Notes under the pieces: generated by a model | Database searches by the model: none | What the model was told of the DNA's origin: nothing | The model's input: only the letters and a program-made list of their open reading frames with translations | Part shown: piece by piece, positions 51,080 to 62,968 of the stretch | How positions within the stretch are numbered: position 1 is the first letter of the stretch | Layout of the letters: the number at the start of each line of letters is the position of its first letter | Program-made: the position numbers and the translations under genes | Assembly: GCF_029867415.1 (NCBI RefSeq) | Contig: NC_081183.1 | Coordinates: 51,539,133-51,603,132 of the forward strand | Direction of reading: 5' to 3' | DNA: 64,000 bases | Origin: Vicia villosa | Lineage: Eukaryota; Streptophyta; Magnoliopsida; Fabales; Fabaceae

Positions 51080-51798
51080 GATGATGATAAAAACATATAT
51101 AATTGATATGAACAAAGACAATTACACAGATATAGCATAAGCATATAACCAGAGTGTGTGAATATGTCTCCCCCTGAGATTAATAATCTCCCCCTGAAAG
51201 TAATACTAGAAGAATTTATAAATAAAATACTTCCATGAGTATTCTTCCATTATAGCTGAGACTTTCACGTCGAATAGAACTTCAGAATATTCCATTATAG
51301 CTGAGACTTTCACGTCGAATAGAACTTCATAGCTTCCATTGGACAGCTTCAGAGCTTGAATTTCTCTTTGTAATCAATTGAATCAGAATAATCCTTGCTT
51401 CTGATCTTGAAGCTTTAGAGCACTAAGCTTGCTTCAAATCTTTAAGAGCTTTAGAATTGCTTTTCCCCATGTATTTGCTTCTCATGTTGAGCTTTTTCAG
51501 AATATCTCATTCCTGCAAAAACTATCAAAACACAAGAGAACTTGCAAATAATGTTAGGAATTTTGAGACTTAATCCCAACAACTGATATAATAAATCAAT
51601 TCAATTATCATATTTCTCCCCCCTTTTGTCATAACATCAAAAATCATATAAAAGATTCAGATGAAAAACGACACTCAGAGTGAAGAAAGACAAAGATAAT
51701 ATTTCATTGATAATCATCAGAAGATAAGAGAATACAGAAGCAGATGAAAATTCAAGCAGATGCAAAAACAAAGAAAACAAACTAAGACACAAGACAGA
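51066..51798 (-). other. 3' untranslated region of the copia element
   Basis: Non-coding stretch between the envelope-like gene and the 3' LTR. It contains an internal G-rich block (minus-strand ACAAAAGGGGGGAGAAA, about 51616-51632) that is also present in the opposite-strand fragment at about 61902-61917, plus a local duplication at 51236-51330 (TTCCATTATAGCTGAGAC twice). Confidence 0.75.
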
Positions 51799-54524
51799 CT
51801 ACGACTGGCTAAACTTAGAAGCTAAGACGGCCAGAAGGTTCTTAATCTCAGCAGTGTCTTCAACTTGCTTCTGAGTAGCTTCTTTCTGATCCTTGATGAA
51901 AGATCTGAACTCAGCATGAGTTTCCTCATGGTTGTCTAGACGAGTAGCCAAACATGCTTGATTCTGTTGAAGCTTGTCCAAAGTGTTCATTAGAACAGAG
52001 ACAGAAGGTCCAGTAGAAGTAGCATCAAAGTTGTTGTCCATAGCAGGAGGATTTGCATCAGCTTCAACCATGAGAACATCTTCATGATATTCTGGAACAG
52101 GAATCTCAGCATCTGGATGTTCTAGAGCTAAAAGTATTTCAGCCAGATTTTTTGGAGGAGTTGGAGCAACAGGTTCTAGTGGGTATTCAACTTCTGGATA
52201 TACCATACTTGGTGCTTTATCAGAGGGATGCTCCCTAAGCCAGTTGAATAAGAACTGAAAATCTCCAGTGAGAACCTTGTAAGAGTGTGGCTTCCACACA
52301 ACAATAGCCAGAGGCTGCACTTCTTCAAGCTCATCAATAATAGACTCCTTCTCTATTACTGGCTTCCAATTTGTTATTGGATGATAGTACTTGCCATCAT
52401 CTAACTCCAAAAACTAACTAGAAGGTCCAGGAGCATCAGCCAAACACTTCTTCTTAATATCTAGAATGTCAGTCTGGATATCCTTCTTAAAAGTTCTCTA
52501 GAGCTTGCCTGCAGTAATATGATCCATCTTGGAGTCATGAGCAGCCTTCAGAGTATCTAAACCTATTCTGACCTTAAGAGTTAATAAATCAAAAAGTGTA
52601 TCAACAAAAGGTTTAGGTGGTCATGTTCTGGGAGGTGATATTGGAAGTTGGAGATGGAGAGAAGAGATTGGTGTTTCTTATCGAGAGAGAACATAAGGTT
52701 GAGAAAATCTATCAAGAACAAACAAAGATTCTCCTTCGTTGTCAGAGTCCAAAACTGCAACAACGGGGTTAGAAGTTTGTTTGGGTTTATAGTTACGACA
52801 ACGCATGAGATCGTTGAAAGATTCAGAATTAGAGGATTCAGATGCGGTGGTATTACAGTTAACACAATTGTCTACAGGAGTGTAGTTTGAATGTGGAGGT
52901 GGTTGAGAAGTTGATATGATAGCGTGAGGTGGAATGATGATGTTTAAAGGTGGGTCTTCAAAGATTGGTTCAGAGACTCGAGGTTCAGAATTAAGAATAG
53001 GCATGGTGCATTTAGACTTGGGTGAAGGAGGAGGGGTGATAACTTTGGTGGTTGGAGATGGTTTAGCTGAGGCTTTTTCTGGTTGAATTTCTGGGTTAGC
53101 TTTTGTTGATACATTCTTCGAATTAAAAACAGGAGCAGAATCAGGTTCAGAAATTACAATACCTGGAGCTTGTTTCTTGTGAGGCCTTACATGTCTTTAT
53201 CCAACTATCTTCCTTTTCTTCCCCTTCTTAATACCTACCTTTTTCTTTCCTTTTAAGTCTTCCTTTTCCTTTCCCACTTCCTTCTTCTTTTGTTTTTCAA
53301 CTTCTTTCTTCTTCTTATCCTTCTTCTTATCTTTCTTCTTTTGTTTCTTCTTTTCTTCTTCTCTTTCTTCCTTCTATTTCTTCTTCTGTTCTTCTTCTTC
53401 CTTATCTTCCTTCTTCTTCTCTTCACTGATTGTTGGAAGATCTAACTTTCTCTTTGTTCTCCTTTCTTACTCTGGCATAACTTCTGGAATGTGATCCTTA
53501 GTGGTGATAGCTTTCTGCTTGCTTATCCAGATAGGATCACTATCAGAACCAGCTTCCCTGTGCATAGCAATGTAGTGAACACTAACTTATGGTCGTTCAT
53601 TCCTGAAGAACAACTCAAAATCAGCCAAAATAGGACCTCTTCTGGTCCTAACTTTTGGGTTTGCTTGAGGAGTAGAATCAATAGACATGATTATACCCAT
53701 TTTCTTCAATGTATAAGAATTTAGAGTACTCCCGATAATGGTGTAAGGATTGTTGATTATGCCAACAGTTTCCAGATGTTCAACAATCTTGGTTTGAACC
53801 AGAAGATTTATGATGATCCTTCCAAAAGGAATAACGTTCCTCTTTTTGTTTGGATACGGCAGCCTGATTTCGTCTCTAGAATCATTCACAGCATGCCACA
53901 CGTGATTGAAGATTATGTAGGGAAGATCAAATTTCTGTTGCTTGCCAATGCAATACATAATGTATTGTTGGTCCTTGTTGACAATGTTTGATAAACTTGT
54001 TGATTTTCTGCGGTAAAAGCAACCCAGGAGAATCTTTGTCCATACCTTGCATATAGTTTTCAGATCCTTAACTTGGACTTATTTCCATTCTGAAAGATTT
54101 CTGCGTAAACAGCATCCCAATCAGTTCTAAGAGTTGCTTCAGTAGCACCTTCAGCGTTCACCAAACCAAACAACTTTCTGAGAAGGGGTTCAGTTATTGA
54201 GAAGAGTTCACCATGAACTATGGAGAGAATTGCTTTAGGCATAACGGTTGCATGAACCCAGAATTCCTTCAATAAATCTGGGTAGACAGGACCACACAGA
54301 TCATAGAATAAAGGTCCCCAACCTTGAAACACCATATTCTTTGAAAGATGAACATCATGTTTCTCTAGATTATCAAAATCTACCATCAACTCGCAGATAA
54401 ATTCCTACTAATCCCATGGAATCGAACAAGTTATCTGGGTAACAAGTTGTTGCTCTTGATCTTGTTCTTGTTGATGTTGTTGCGGAGAAGATGAACCAAC
54501 ATTTTGCTATGAAGAAGAGGCCAT
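51799..54524 (-). pseudogene. Sirevirus envelope-like ORF, broken
   Basis: A start codon MASSS… at 54524 begins a reading path of about 900 codons with several in-frame stops, one within six codons. The N-terminal region (about 54390-53590) has a compact domain with FQGWGPLFYDLC and a VIPFGRIIINLL stretch, like the domain annotated in databases as putative plant transposon protein. Then comes a Lys/Glu-rich charged segment (about 53470-53220), a Pro-rich linker (about 53130-52880), and a C-terminal open frame of 203 codons (52410-51799) that looks coiled-coil and ends LASKFSQS. Position after RNase H and before the PPT matches the extra ORF of Sireviruses. Any membrane or entry role is unproven for this family. 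Confidence 0.65.
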
Positions 54525-55029
54525 TGAAGCACTTCTAAGATTTCTTGATTTAGGATTAGGGTTTTTGAATAGAGAGAAGAAGAGGCAGAAATGCATAAAG
54601 CGAGATGAATGAAGAATGCGTGAAAAGAGTAAAATGAATGAGAAAAGGGTTTAAATAGCCACGGATGTGAAACAGAATGCAATTCAATTATGAGAATGAA
54701 CAGTTTCATAATGCAGAGAATCAAATGCATCAAATGTTGAATGACGTTAGGAGAGATAACGTGATATTTGAAAAGATTTGCACAGTTACCTAGGGCGGCG
54801 TTCATAAACTGCACACATGCTTGTCCCTTCAGAATGAACATGTGTTCATCATCTAGAATAGTTGGTGACAGTTGTTTTGCTTTAAAAGAAATTATGTCTA
54901 AACTTAGACATATGAAACGTTAGCAAGAACAGAATCAGAATATCTAAATGATCAACATATTCCGACTATCTGATAAGAAAATAAATAAGCATTTCAAATC
55001 TAATCCATATATCAGATCTTCTCATCCTT
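54525..55029 (-). other. Spacer between RNase H and envelope-like ORF
   Basis: About 500 bp with one 136-codon open frame of unlikely composition; I see no domain. Confidence 0.5.
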
Positions 55030-55495
55030 TTATTCTGGGCATAAATCCATAATGATATTATTCAGAATGAACTTAAACTTATCTTCAGCAAGGGGTTTTG
55101 TGAAGATATCAGCCCATTGATAGCCTGTATCCACAAAGTTTAAAGAAAGAACACCCTTCTGAACATAGTCCCTAATGAACTGATGTTTAATCTCAATATA
55201 TTTAGCTTTAGAATGTAAGATTGGGTTCTTAGATAAACTAATAGCAGAAGTATTATCACAGAATATAGGAATGTTACTCTCATATATCTGATAATCTTCT
55301 AGCTGACTCTTCATCCAGAGCATCTGTGTACTACATCCAGCAGCAGCAAGATATTCTGCTTTTGTTGTAGAGAGGGAAATTGTAGCTTGCTTCTTGCTGT
55401 ACCAATAGATCAGATGACTTCCCATAAACTGACAGCTTCCAGAAGTACTTTTTTTTTTCAACTCTATCTGCAGCGTAATCAACATCACAATATCA
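55030..55495 (-). pseudogene. RNase H domain of copia pol, frameshifted
   Basis: Contains SLSTTKAEYLA, FCDNTSAISL, an H near the end and the ADIFTKPL signature (about 55091-55114), ending MDLCPE at a TGA/TAA-type stop at 55030. The first catalytic segment (DVDYAAD, about 55463-55483) lies in another frame. The shift is at a run of ten A (minus strand) at 55449-55458. A stop also precedes DVDYAAD. Confidence 0.85.
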
Positions 55496-56600
55496 TACTA
55501 AGTTGTATTCTTCAGATCTTCTGTAGACTAAAGCAACATTAGTAGTACCTTTCAGATACCTCAGAATTCTCTTAACAACAGTTAAGTGAGGTTCTCTAGG
55601 ATCTGGTTGGAATCTTGCACACAGAAAAACACTGAATAAAATATCAGGTCTTGAAGCTGTAAGATATAGAAGAGATCCAATCATACCTCTGTAGAGCTTC
55701 TGATCTACCTTCTTAGTTACCTCATCCTTACCTATTACACACGTTGGATGCATAGGAGTCTTTGCTTCTTTGCTTTCTTAAAGATTAAACCTCTTCAGAA
55801 GTTCTTTGACATACTTGGTCTGATGAACATAAGTTCCTTCAGAAGTTTAATTGATCTGGATCCCAAGGAAATACTTGAGTTCTCCCATCATGCTCCTTTC
55901 AAACTCTGCCTGCATAGACTTAGCAAACTCCTTTCCAAGTGTAGCATTAGATGTTCCAAATATAATATCATCAACATATATTTTACAAATTAAAAAATCA
56001 TTTTTAAAGGTTTTAAAGAAGAGAGTTGTGTCCACTTTTCCTCTAGTGAAGCCATTATCCAGAAGGAAAGAACTTAATCTTTCATACCAAGCTCTAGGAG
56101 CTTGCTTCAGCCCGTATAATGACTTCTTTAGTTTATAAACATGTTCTGGAGACTTAGAGTCTTCAAAACCAGGAGGTTGGTGGACATAGACTTCTACATC
56201 TATATATCCATTTAAAAAGGCACTCTTAACATCCATCTGATACAGCGTGATGTTATTCTGAGTGGAAAATGAAATTAACAAGCGAATAGATTCTAACCTT
56301 GCCACTGGTGCAAAGATTTTTGTATAGTCAATGCCTTTTTGCTGACTATAGCCCTGAGCAACCAGTCTGGCTTTGTTTTTTACAACTTCTCCTTTTTCGC
56401 TTAGCTTGTTTCTGAAGACCCACTTAGTTCTAATGATGTTAAATCCTTTTGGTCTTGGAACCAGATCCCAAACATCATTCTTTGTAAACTGATTTAGTTC
56501 TTCTTACATAGAAATTATCCAGTCAGCATCTTCCAAAGCTTGATCAACAGAAGTTGGCTCGATCAGTGATACTAGACCAAATTGACATTCTGCATTATTC
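55496..56600 (-). pseudogene. Reverse transcriptase domain of copia pol (RVT_2), interrupted
   Basis: An open stretch of 152 codons (56305-55847) carries the first Asp in YQMDVKSAFLNG and the catalytic YVDD box at 55967-55978, with SLYGLKQAPRAWYE between. A further open part (55753-55493) has the connection region (SRPDILFSV, RYLKGT). In-frame stops occur after GIQIN (about 55845), before the CTPMHPT region, and upstream near 56506. The active-site residues themselves are intact. Confidence 0.88.
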
Positions 56601-56638
56601 TTAAGGAATGCTCTTGTTCTGATGGGATCATCTTTCTT

Positions 56639-57459
56639 TCAAATGACAACATCTTCTAAATGAGTTGAGTTGAGTCTAGAAGATCTTCTGGGAGTTGGTT
56701 CTTCAAATATTCTGAGATTCTCCAAAGAAGAAGCAACTTGATCTTCTGAAAATTTGCTTCTGGTTTCTTCTTGATCTGAGATAGAGATATTTATATCTGC
56801 AAAATTCTCAAACTGCTTTGGCTTTTCAAGACCAAGCGTATCATCAAATCTGATATTGACTGATTCTTCAACAACCAATGTTTTAGTATTGTATACTATG
56901 TAGCCTTTAGAGCGTTCAGAATATCCAAGAAGGAAATACTTTTGTGCCATAGAATCAAACTTATGCAGATGATCTTTAGTGTTCAGAATATAACATACAC
57001 ATCCAAAAGGATGGAAATAAGAAATGTTGGGCTTTCTATTCTTCCACAATTCATAAGGCGTCTTATTAAGAATAGGTCTTATGGAGATTCTATTATGAAT
57101 ATAACATGCAGTGTTAATTGCTTCTGCCCAGAAATGCTTAGCCATATTGTTTCATTGATCATGGTTCTGGCCATTTCTTGTAGAGTCCTATTCTCGTTCT
57201 ACAACTCCATTTTGCTGTGGAATGCAGGTTTTGAAAACTTTCCTTCCTGACATGCTTCGCAAATAGCATCTGATTTATATTTCAGATTAGGGAGTCCTCT
57301 GACTAGATTACGTTTGTTAATCTGAGAAATCTTTCTCAAACTAGCATGACCTAATATTCTGTGCCAGACCCATTGCTCCTCACTAACAGACAGAAGGCAA
57401 GTAACCTTTTGATTCTTAAGATCTAGAAGATCAATCTTATAAATGTTGTTCTTTCTCAT
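56639..57459 (-). pseudogene. Integrase of copia pol, catalytic core deleted
   Basis: The N-terminal HHCC zinc finger is present (WHRILGHAS … CEACQEGK, 57459-57235). It is fused at about 57221-57232, out of frame, to PQQNGVVER at the end of the core. The roughly 120 codons that carry the two catalytic Asp residues are gone; only the Glu of the D,D-35-E set remains, followed by a stop (GAATAG). The C-terminal part (57145-56639, KHFWAEAINTACYIHNR onward) is open for 168 codons. Confidence 0.87.
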
Positions 57460-57790
57460 GCTTGTAAATAGGATTGAACCATCCTTCTGACTAATAGCTT
57501 TATAAGACTTTTGATTAAAGATTATGTCATAACCATTGTCACTTAATTGACTTATGGATAAAAAGTTATGAGCTAAACCATCTACTAAAAGAACATTAGT
57601 TATATAGGGAGAGTTACCAATGCATATGGTTCCAGAGCCAATGATCTTTCCCTTCTAGTTCCCTCCAAACATTACTTCTCCAGCTGATTTAAGCACTAGG
57701 TCTTGGAACATAGACCTTTTTCCTATCATGTGTCGCAAGCACCCATAGTCCAGGTACCATGACATGCTTTCCTTTGTCTTTTGAGCCTTG
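57460..57790 (-). pseudogene. Aspartic protease of copia pol, active site altered
   Basis: SWYLDYGCLRHM at about 57735-57768 corresponds to the family WxLDSGCSxHM active site. The catalytic triplet is DYG (57742-57750), not DSG. The following region (GSILFTSMRKNN leading into integrase) keeps normal order. A stop lies about 30 codons after the active site (GGN*KGK, about 57655). Confidence 0.82.
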
Positions 57791-57829
57791 AAAGAGATCT
57801 GCAACAGGAATTATCTTTTCCTTAGGTAC

Positions 57830-59588
57830 CTAAATTCTTTTGGGTCCTTTTGGGTTAGTCCTTCTCAAGTTTTGATTGAACTGAGATTTAACATGAGGCT
57901 TCACATAATATTTTTCAGAATGTGTTATGGCATGTTTTCTTGTGTGTGTTATGTGGGAAATTTTAGCATGTGATGTGTGCCTAATATAATGAGAGTGTCC
58001 ATACTTGAACTGATCATATAGAGGTTTGTATGTGATTTTCATATCATTAATGGGTTCAAGTTTATATAGGGTTTCACCCTCATAGCCTATGCCAACTCTC
58101 TTGTTTCCACTAACTGCATATATCATAGAGGCTAGCTGACTTCTGCCAATACCTCTAGAGAGAAACCTCCTGAAACTCAAGTCATATTCCTTAAGAATAT
58201 TGTTCACGCTTGGAATAGACTTTTCTGAACTAGAAGATGATTCATCATCTTTAGATAGTTTTAAAATTTTTTCCTTAAGTTCAGCATTTTCTATTTCAAA
58301 CTTCTTAGTTCCAGAAGTTCAGTTAAGCTGGAAACTAACTCATCTCTAGAGAGTTCTGAAAATACCTCCTCAAAATCTGAGTCTGATGTAGATTCTGACT
58401 CTTCATCAATAGTGGCCATAATGCTATGTTTGCCTACTCATCTTTAGAGTGTGACTCTTGATCAGAAGAATCTGAGTCATCCCAAGTAGCCATTAAGCCT
58501 TTCTTATTTTCAAACTTTTTCTTGGGCTTTTCCCTCTAAAGCTTTGGACACTCATTCTTGTAATGTCCTGGCTGTTTACATTCATAGCAAATCACCTTCT
58601 TCTTGTCAGATCTTCTATGTCCAGAAGATTCTCCTCTTTCAGGCCTTTTGGAACTTTCGAAGTTCTTGAAATTTCTTTGCTAACTCTTCCATAGTTGATT
58701 TACTCTTCTTGAAATCATATAAAGCTCATCTTCTTCTTCTTCTGATTCTGACTCTTCAAATTCTTCTTCTTCAGCCTGCAAAGAGTTAGTGCATTATTGA
58801 TTATTAGATTTTAATGTAATAGACTTACCTTTCTTTTGAGGCTCGTTTGTATCCAGCTCAATCTCATGGCTTCTTAAGGCACTGATAAGCTCCTCAAGAG
58901 AAACTTCATTCAGATTCTTAGCAATCTTGAATGCAGTCACCATTGGGCCCTATCTTCTGGGCAAGCTTCTGATGATCTTCTTGACATGATAAGCCTTTGT
59001 ATATCCCTTGTCAAGTACTCTTAATCCAGCAGTCAAAGTCTGGAATCTTGAAAACATTGCTTCAATGTTTTCATCTTCCTCCATCTTGAACGCTTCATAC
59101 TTTTGGATTAAAGCAAGAGCCTTTGTCTCCTTGACTTGGGCATTACCTTCATGAGTCATCTTTAAGGATTCAAAGATATCATGAGCAGTCTCTCTGTTTG
59201 TTATCTTCTCATACTCAGCATGAGAGATAGCATTTAGCAACATGGTTCTAGACTTTTGATGATTCTTGTAGTCTTTCTTTTGAGCATCACTCGTGGCTTG
59301 CCTAGAAACCTTGACACCTTCAGCATTTACAGGATGTGTGTAACCATCCAGCACTAGATCCCATAAGTCACCATCTTGACAAAGAAAGTAACATTCGAGT
59401 CTATCTTTCCTGTACTCAATGTTTTCACCATCAAAAACTGGTGGTCTATTATATCCATTAAAACTATTGCTTCCATTACCATTGTTGTTTTTTTCTGGAG
59501 TAGGAGTAGTAGATGAAGTTGTTTCAACCATCTTGACTTTATGTTTTTCTCCCTGAATCTTTTGTCTAACACAACTAAGTGCTTGCAC
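57830..59588 (-). pseudogene. gag of copia element with CCHC zinc knuckle, broken
   Basis: The N-terminal 212 codons (59588-58950) are a UBN2/copia-type gag. A Met at 59531 (MVETTSS) is the likelier start than that at 59588. The frame stops at TAG 58950-58952 where the family has Trp after SLPRR, then continues recognisably (KIAKNLNEVSLEELISAL, acidic EEEEFEESES). The nucleic-acid-binding knuckle CYECKQPGHYKNEC sits at 58548-58588, followed five codons later by another stop. The stretch to 57830 is the gag-protease linker, with an open part of 125 codons. Confidence 0.85.
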
Positions 59589-59599
59589 CTAGAACCGAC

Positions 59600-59611
59600 G
59601 ATCTAATGCCA
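59600..59611 (-). other. Degenerate primer binding site
   Basis: Minus strand TGGCATTAGATC, 2 bases after the 5' LTR; compare TGGTATCAGAGC of the tRNA-iMet primer class. Three mismatches. Confidence 0.8.
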
Positions 59612-59613
59612 AT

Positions 59614-60727
59614 TGAAGGAGTGAAAAACACTTAGAAAGGGGGGATTGAATAAGTGTAACTCAAAAACTTGGAAGATAAAAACAATGAACACAATTATTT
59701 TTATCCTGGTTCGATGTTAATGAAACTACTTCAGTCCACCCCCTTAGAGTGATTTACCTAAACTGAGGATTTAATCCTCTAATCCAAATGACTACAATGG
59801 TTTTCCACTTAGATAACTTCTAAGTCTTCTAGAGTCTACAGATCACAACTTGATCACTCTAGGAATCCTTCTAGAGTCTACAGATCACAACTTGATCACT
59901 CTAGATATTCGTTTACAATCAATGTAAAATAAAGTTTACAAGAGTTAGAATGCTTCTAATAAAGCTGTAATCACAACTGTGATATTTCTCTTAAGTTCTA
60001 AAGTTAACACTCACTAAAATATACAAGAGTTTGTGAGATTGAAGATGAAGTTCGTAAGCTTTGATTTCGACAGCGTTTCTATATGTTTGCCCAAGTGTTC
60101 TTATCTGCTTCTAATCAGAACTTCTATCTATAGGCGTTGAGAGGAAATGACCGTTGGGGTGCATTTAATGCTTTGCGTGAATAGTACTATGCTGCATTTA
60201 ATGTTTCACACTTTTGTCAACTACCTCGAGCCTTGCTTTTCCTGCTTTTACTAACTTTGACTTTTGTAGCTTCTAACGTTCCTTTTGTCAGTCAGAGATT
60301 TGACGTTTAGCCTTTTATCTTTGTACTTTCTTCTGGACTCAGATTTGTAGATTAACAACGTTTGAATTTCAGAGTCAACAGCTTGGTGCAGAGCATCTTC
60401 TTGTCTTCTGACTTTGAAGAGCTTTGAGGGTGATACCATCAGAGCTTCAGAGCTTCTTCTTCTGACTTCATCTTCTTCTGATGCTTTACAGTTCATGTTC
60501 TGATTCTGCTTGACAGTCTTCTGATGTCTTGCAAGAGCATGTTCTGATGTAGCCATCCAGAACCTTCTGAGTCAGTGCTTCTGAGCGCTGCTTTGTGCAT
60601 ACTCTTTATATATTTCCTTAAATGGAAAATGCAAAGGATTAGAGTACCAAATTATCTTATATAAAATTCATACTTAATGTTATCATCAAAACACAAAATA
60701 TTGATCAGAACAAATCTTGTTCTAACA
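59614..60727 (-). repeat. 5' LTR of the copia element
   Basis: 1114 bp. On the minus strand it runs TGTTAGAACAAG … CACTCCTTCA. The end block (ACCAGGATAAAAATAATTG … CCCCCCTTTCTAAGTG) is shared with the solo LTRs of zone A, placing them in one family. It has a short internal duplication (CTAGAGTCTACAGATCAC twice, 59830-59900). Confidence 0.9.
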
Positions 60728-61919
60728 CTGTTCCCGTTTCTGAACCAATTCTTGAACACCTTCAAAACCCAGAATCCTACATCTGACCCCATTATCGTAG
60801 TCTTAGACTCTGAAATGAAGCTGAATCCTCTCTTCAACCATCCTCTTCAAACACATCCTTTGTGCTTGATAGAGAACCTCAATATTATACCCTCTTCAAC
60901 CCAGATAAACCAATCTCCACTCTCAATCCAAAATCTCCAATCTCACCTCCCAGAACAAACCCTCCAAAACCTTATGTTGATGCATGTTTTGAAATATTAA
61001 AAAATAAGGTCATAACAGGGTTAGATGCTCTGCAAGTTGCTCATGACTCCAAGTTGGATCATGTAGCTGCTGGAAAGCTGTGGAAAGCTTTTGGTGAGGA
61101 AGTGCAAGCTGAATTTCCGGATCTCCAGAAGGATTGTTTAGCTGATGCTCGTGGTCCTGCTGGACTGATGCTGGATTTTGGCAGTGGAAAGTATTATCAC
61201 CCTATCACTGACTAGAGGCCTCTGGAAGAGAAGCCTTTCGTTGATGAGATGGAAGCAGATAATTCCTTGGCTCTGGTTGTCTGGAATCCATATCCATACA
61301 AAGTTCTGAATGGAGATTTTCAGCTTTTGTTCAACTGGTTCCAGAGAACCCTCTGGAAGAGAATCCTGACATGGTGTATCCAGAGGTTGAGTATCCTCTA
61401 GAAGTAGAGATTCTTGTTTTTCAATAGCTCCGTGCTGAAGAAATTCCTGTTGAGGAAAATCTGGAAGATGCTCAAATGGATGAAGTTGATGCTGCTCATC
61501 CTGTCCTAGAAGATAACTTTGTTGCTTCTTCTGCTGATCCTTCTCCGTCTCTTCTGATGAACACTCTGAAGGAACTTCAACAAAATCAAGCTACTTTGTT
61601 TATTCGTCTTGACAAGCAAGATGACAGCAATGAGGAAATCAGAACTTGGATGAAGAAACAAGAAGAAACCTCCAAGAAGCAAGCTGAAGACACCTCTGAG
61701 AATAAGAACCTTCTGGCCGCCTTAGCTTCTAAGTTTAGCCAGACGTAATCTGTGTCTTGCGTCTTAGTTGTTTTTCCTTTGTTTTTGCACTTATTTTGTT
61801 GCATCTTCTTTGTACTCCCTTCTGCTTATCAATGAAATATCTTTTTCTTTCTCCACTCTGTGCGTCTTTCATCTGAATCTTTTATGCTTTTTGATGTTAT
61901 GACAAAAGGGGGAGAAACG
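60728..61919 (+). pseudogene. Opposite-strand fragment of a related Sirevirus envelope-like ORF
   Basis: Begins abruptly at the LTR with PVSEPILEH and runs to the C-terminal coiled-coil segment (open at 61476-61748, ending LASKFSQT) and the G-rich 3' block at 61902-61917. It is collinear with minus-strand 52990-51616. Stops occur in the Pro-rich part and after KYYHPITD (TAG at about 61213), and a frameshift lies near 61350-61430. It looks like the remains of a second element of the same group in + orientation. Confidence 0.78.
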
Positions 61920-62845
61920 TGGCTTTACGTCGGTATTAGTTCGGGATAGCAGATCGATATTTAATCGAAAATTTTAATATTTTTAGTATTAGAAATATTA
62001 ATGAGTTAATATTTAGAATTTTTGGAATTTTCCGAGTAATTAAGATTAGACCGGAAATAAGAGACATTGAGTTATTAGAGGATTTTATCCGTATTTATTT
62101 TATTATATGGTTATACTAATTTATTTGATTTTATTTGGTGTATTAATTAATTAATTGATTGTTAGATAATATAAAAATTGATTATATTAATTAATTTGGT
62201 GTATATATTTGTGTATATTTAATTATTGGTGTTATTTAATTTAGTAACTAAAATAGAAGTAATAATAGAATATATTCTATTGGGCTTATTTATTGTTGTT
62301 AGGAGTAAATAGAGGTTGTTATATTTAGGCTTATATAGCACGTTAAGAATGCATAGATTGTTCTGTGAATTGAACTATCACAGTATTGTAGCGACATATT
62401 ATCCCTTGAGTTATTTACTTTTGAAAAATGAACTCATTATAATATTCTCTTTCTATCTTCTACTGTGTTGCCATGAGATTTTAGAGTTTATGAACTTAGG
62501 TACTACTAATTTATGGTATGATAATGCCTATTTGTGTCACTGTTAAGAATGTTTCAATAATAAAGTTAACTATAAATTATAGATTTTCCATGACATAAAG
62601 CCATTACACATGTGATATATCTCTTTTGTTAAAAGAATCACCGAAATGTATATTGTAGTGACAATTGAGAGTGATTTGTGAATCCAAGCTAATGTATACC
62701 TATTAGTTCATTAGTTACTGATATATATACTATTTCAATAGCAAATTTAATAATAATGATAATAGCCTAATATGATTAATATAATATTTTTTTAGGAGTT
62801 TAAGTTGGAAATAAACATTGTGATTATCGTTAATTTCAATTCTGT

Positions 62846-62968
62846 TAAAATTGTCAATAGAGTTGTTAGAGTTATCAACAAAGTTATTAGAGTTGTCAAT
62901 AGACTTATTACGACTTATAGACTTATTAGAGTTGTCAATAGAGTTATTACGACTTATTTCGACTTATT
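62846..62968. repeat. Degenerate minisatellite of GTCAATAGA/GACTTATTA motifs
   Basis: Variants of AGAGTTGTCAATAGAGTTATT and ACGACTTATT recur about every 20-25 bp. Confidence 0.7.

Larger units (their letters stand above)
50308..60727 (-). mobile_element. Degenerate Ty1-copia element, Sirevirus type
   Basis: On the minus strand the order is 5' LTR (60727-59614), PBS, gag with CCHC knuckle, protease, integrase, RT, RNase H, a long extra ORF, polypurine tract, 3' LTR (51065-50308). The gag-PR-IN-RT-RH order is diagnostic of Ty1-copia. An additional envelope-like gene downstream of pol is characteristic of Sireviruses such as the soybean SIRE1 group. Frames are broken repeatedly, so it cannot move on its own. 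The bases outside the LTRs (ATAAT left, CTGTT right) do not match, so no target duplication survives. Confidence 0.9.

Noticed and set aside
53218..53480. Plus-strand polypyrimidine TTCTTC tract as a regulatory microsatellite
   Set aside because: It is the antisense of the Lys/Glu-rich segment of the envelope-like ORF, so the composition is explained by coding.
60677..61000. 107-codon plus-strand frame
   Set aside because: It begins inside the minus-strand LTR and crosses the junction into the envelope-like fragment in a frame different from that gene; a chimeric chance frame.
62316..62546. 76-codon plus-strand frame in the right-hand region
   Set aside because: AT-rich, isolated, no recognisable motif and within LTR-like sequence.
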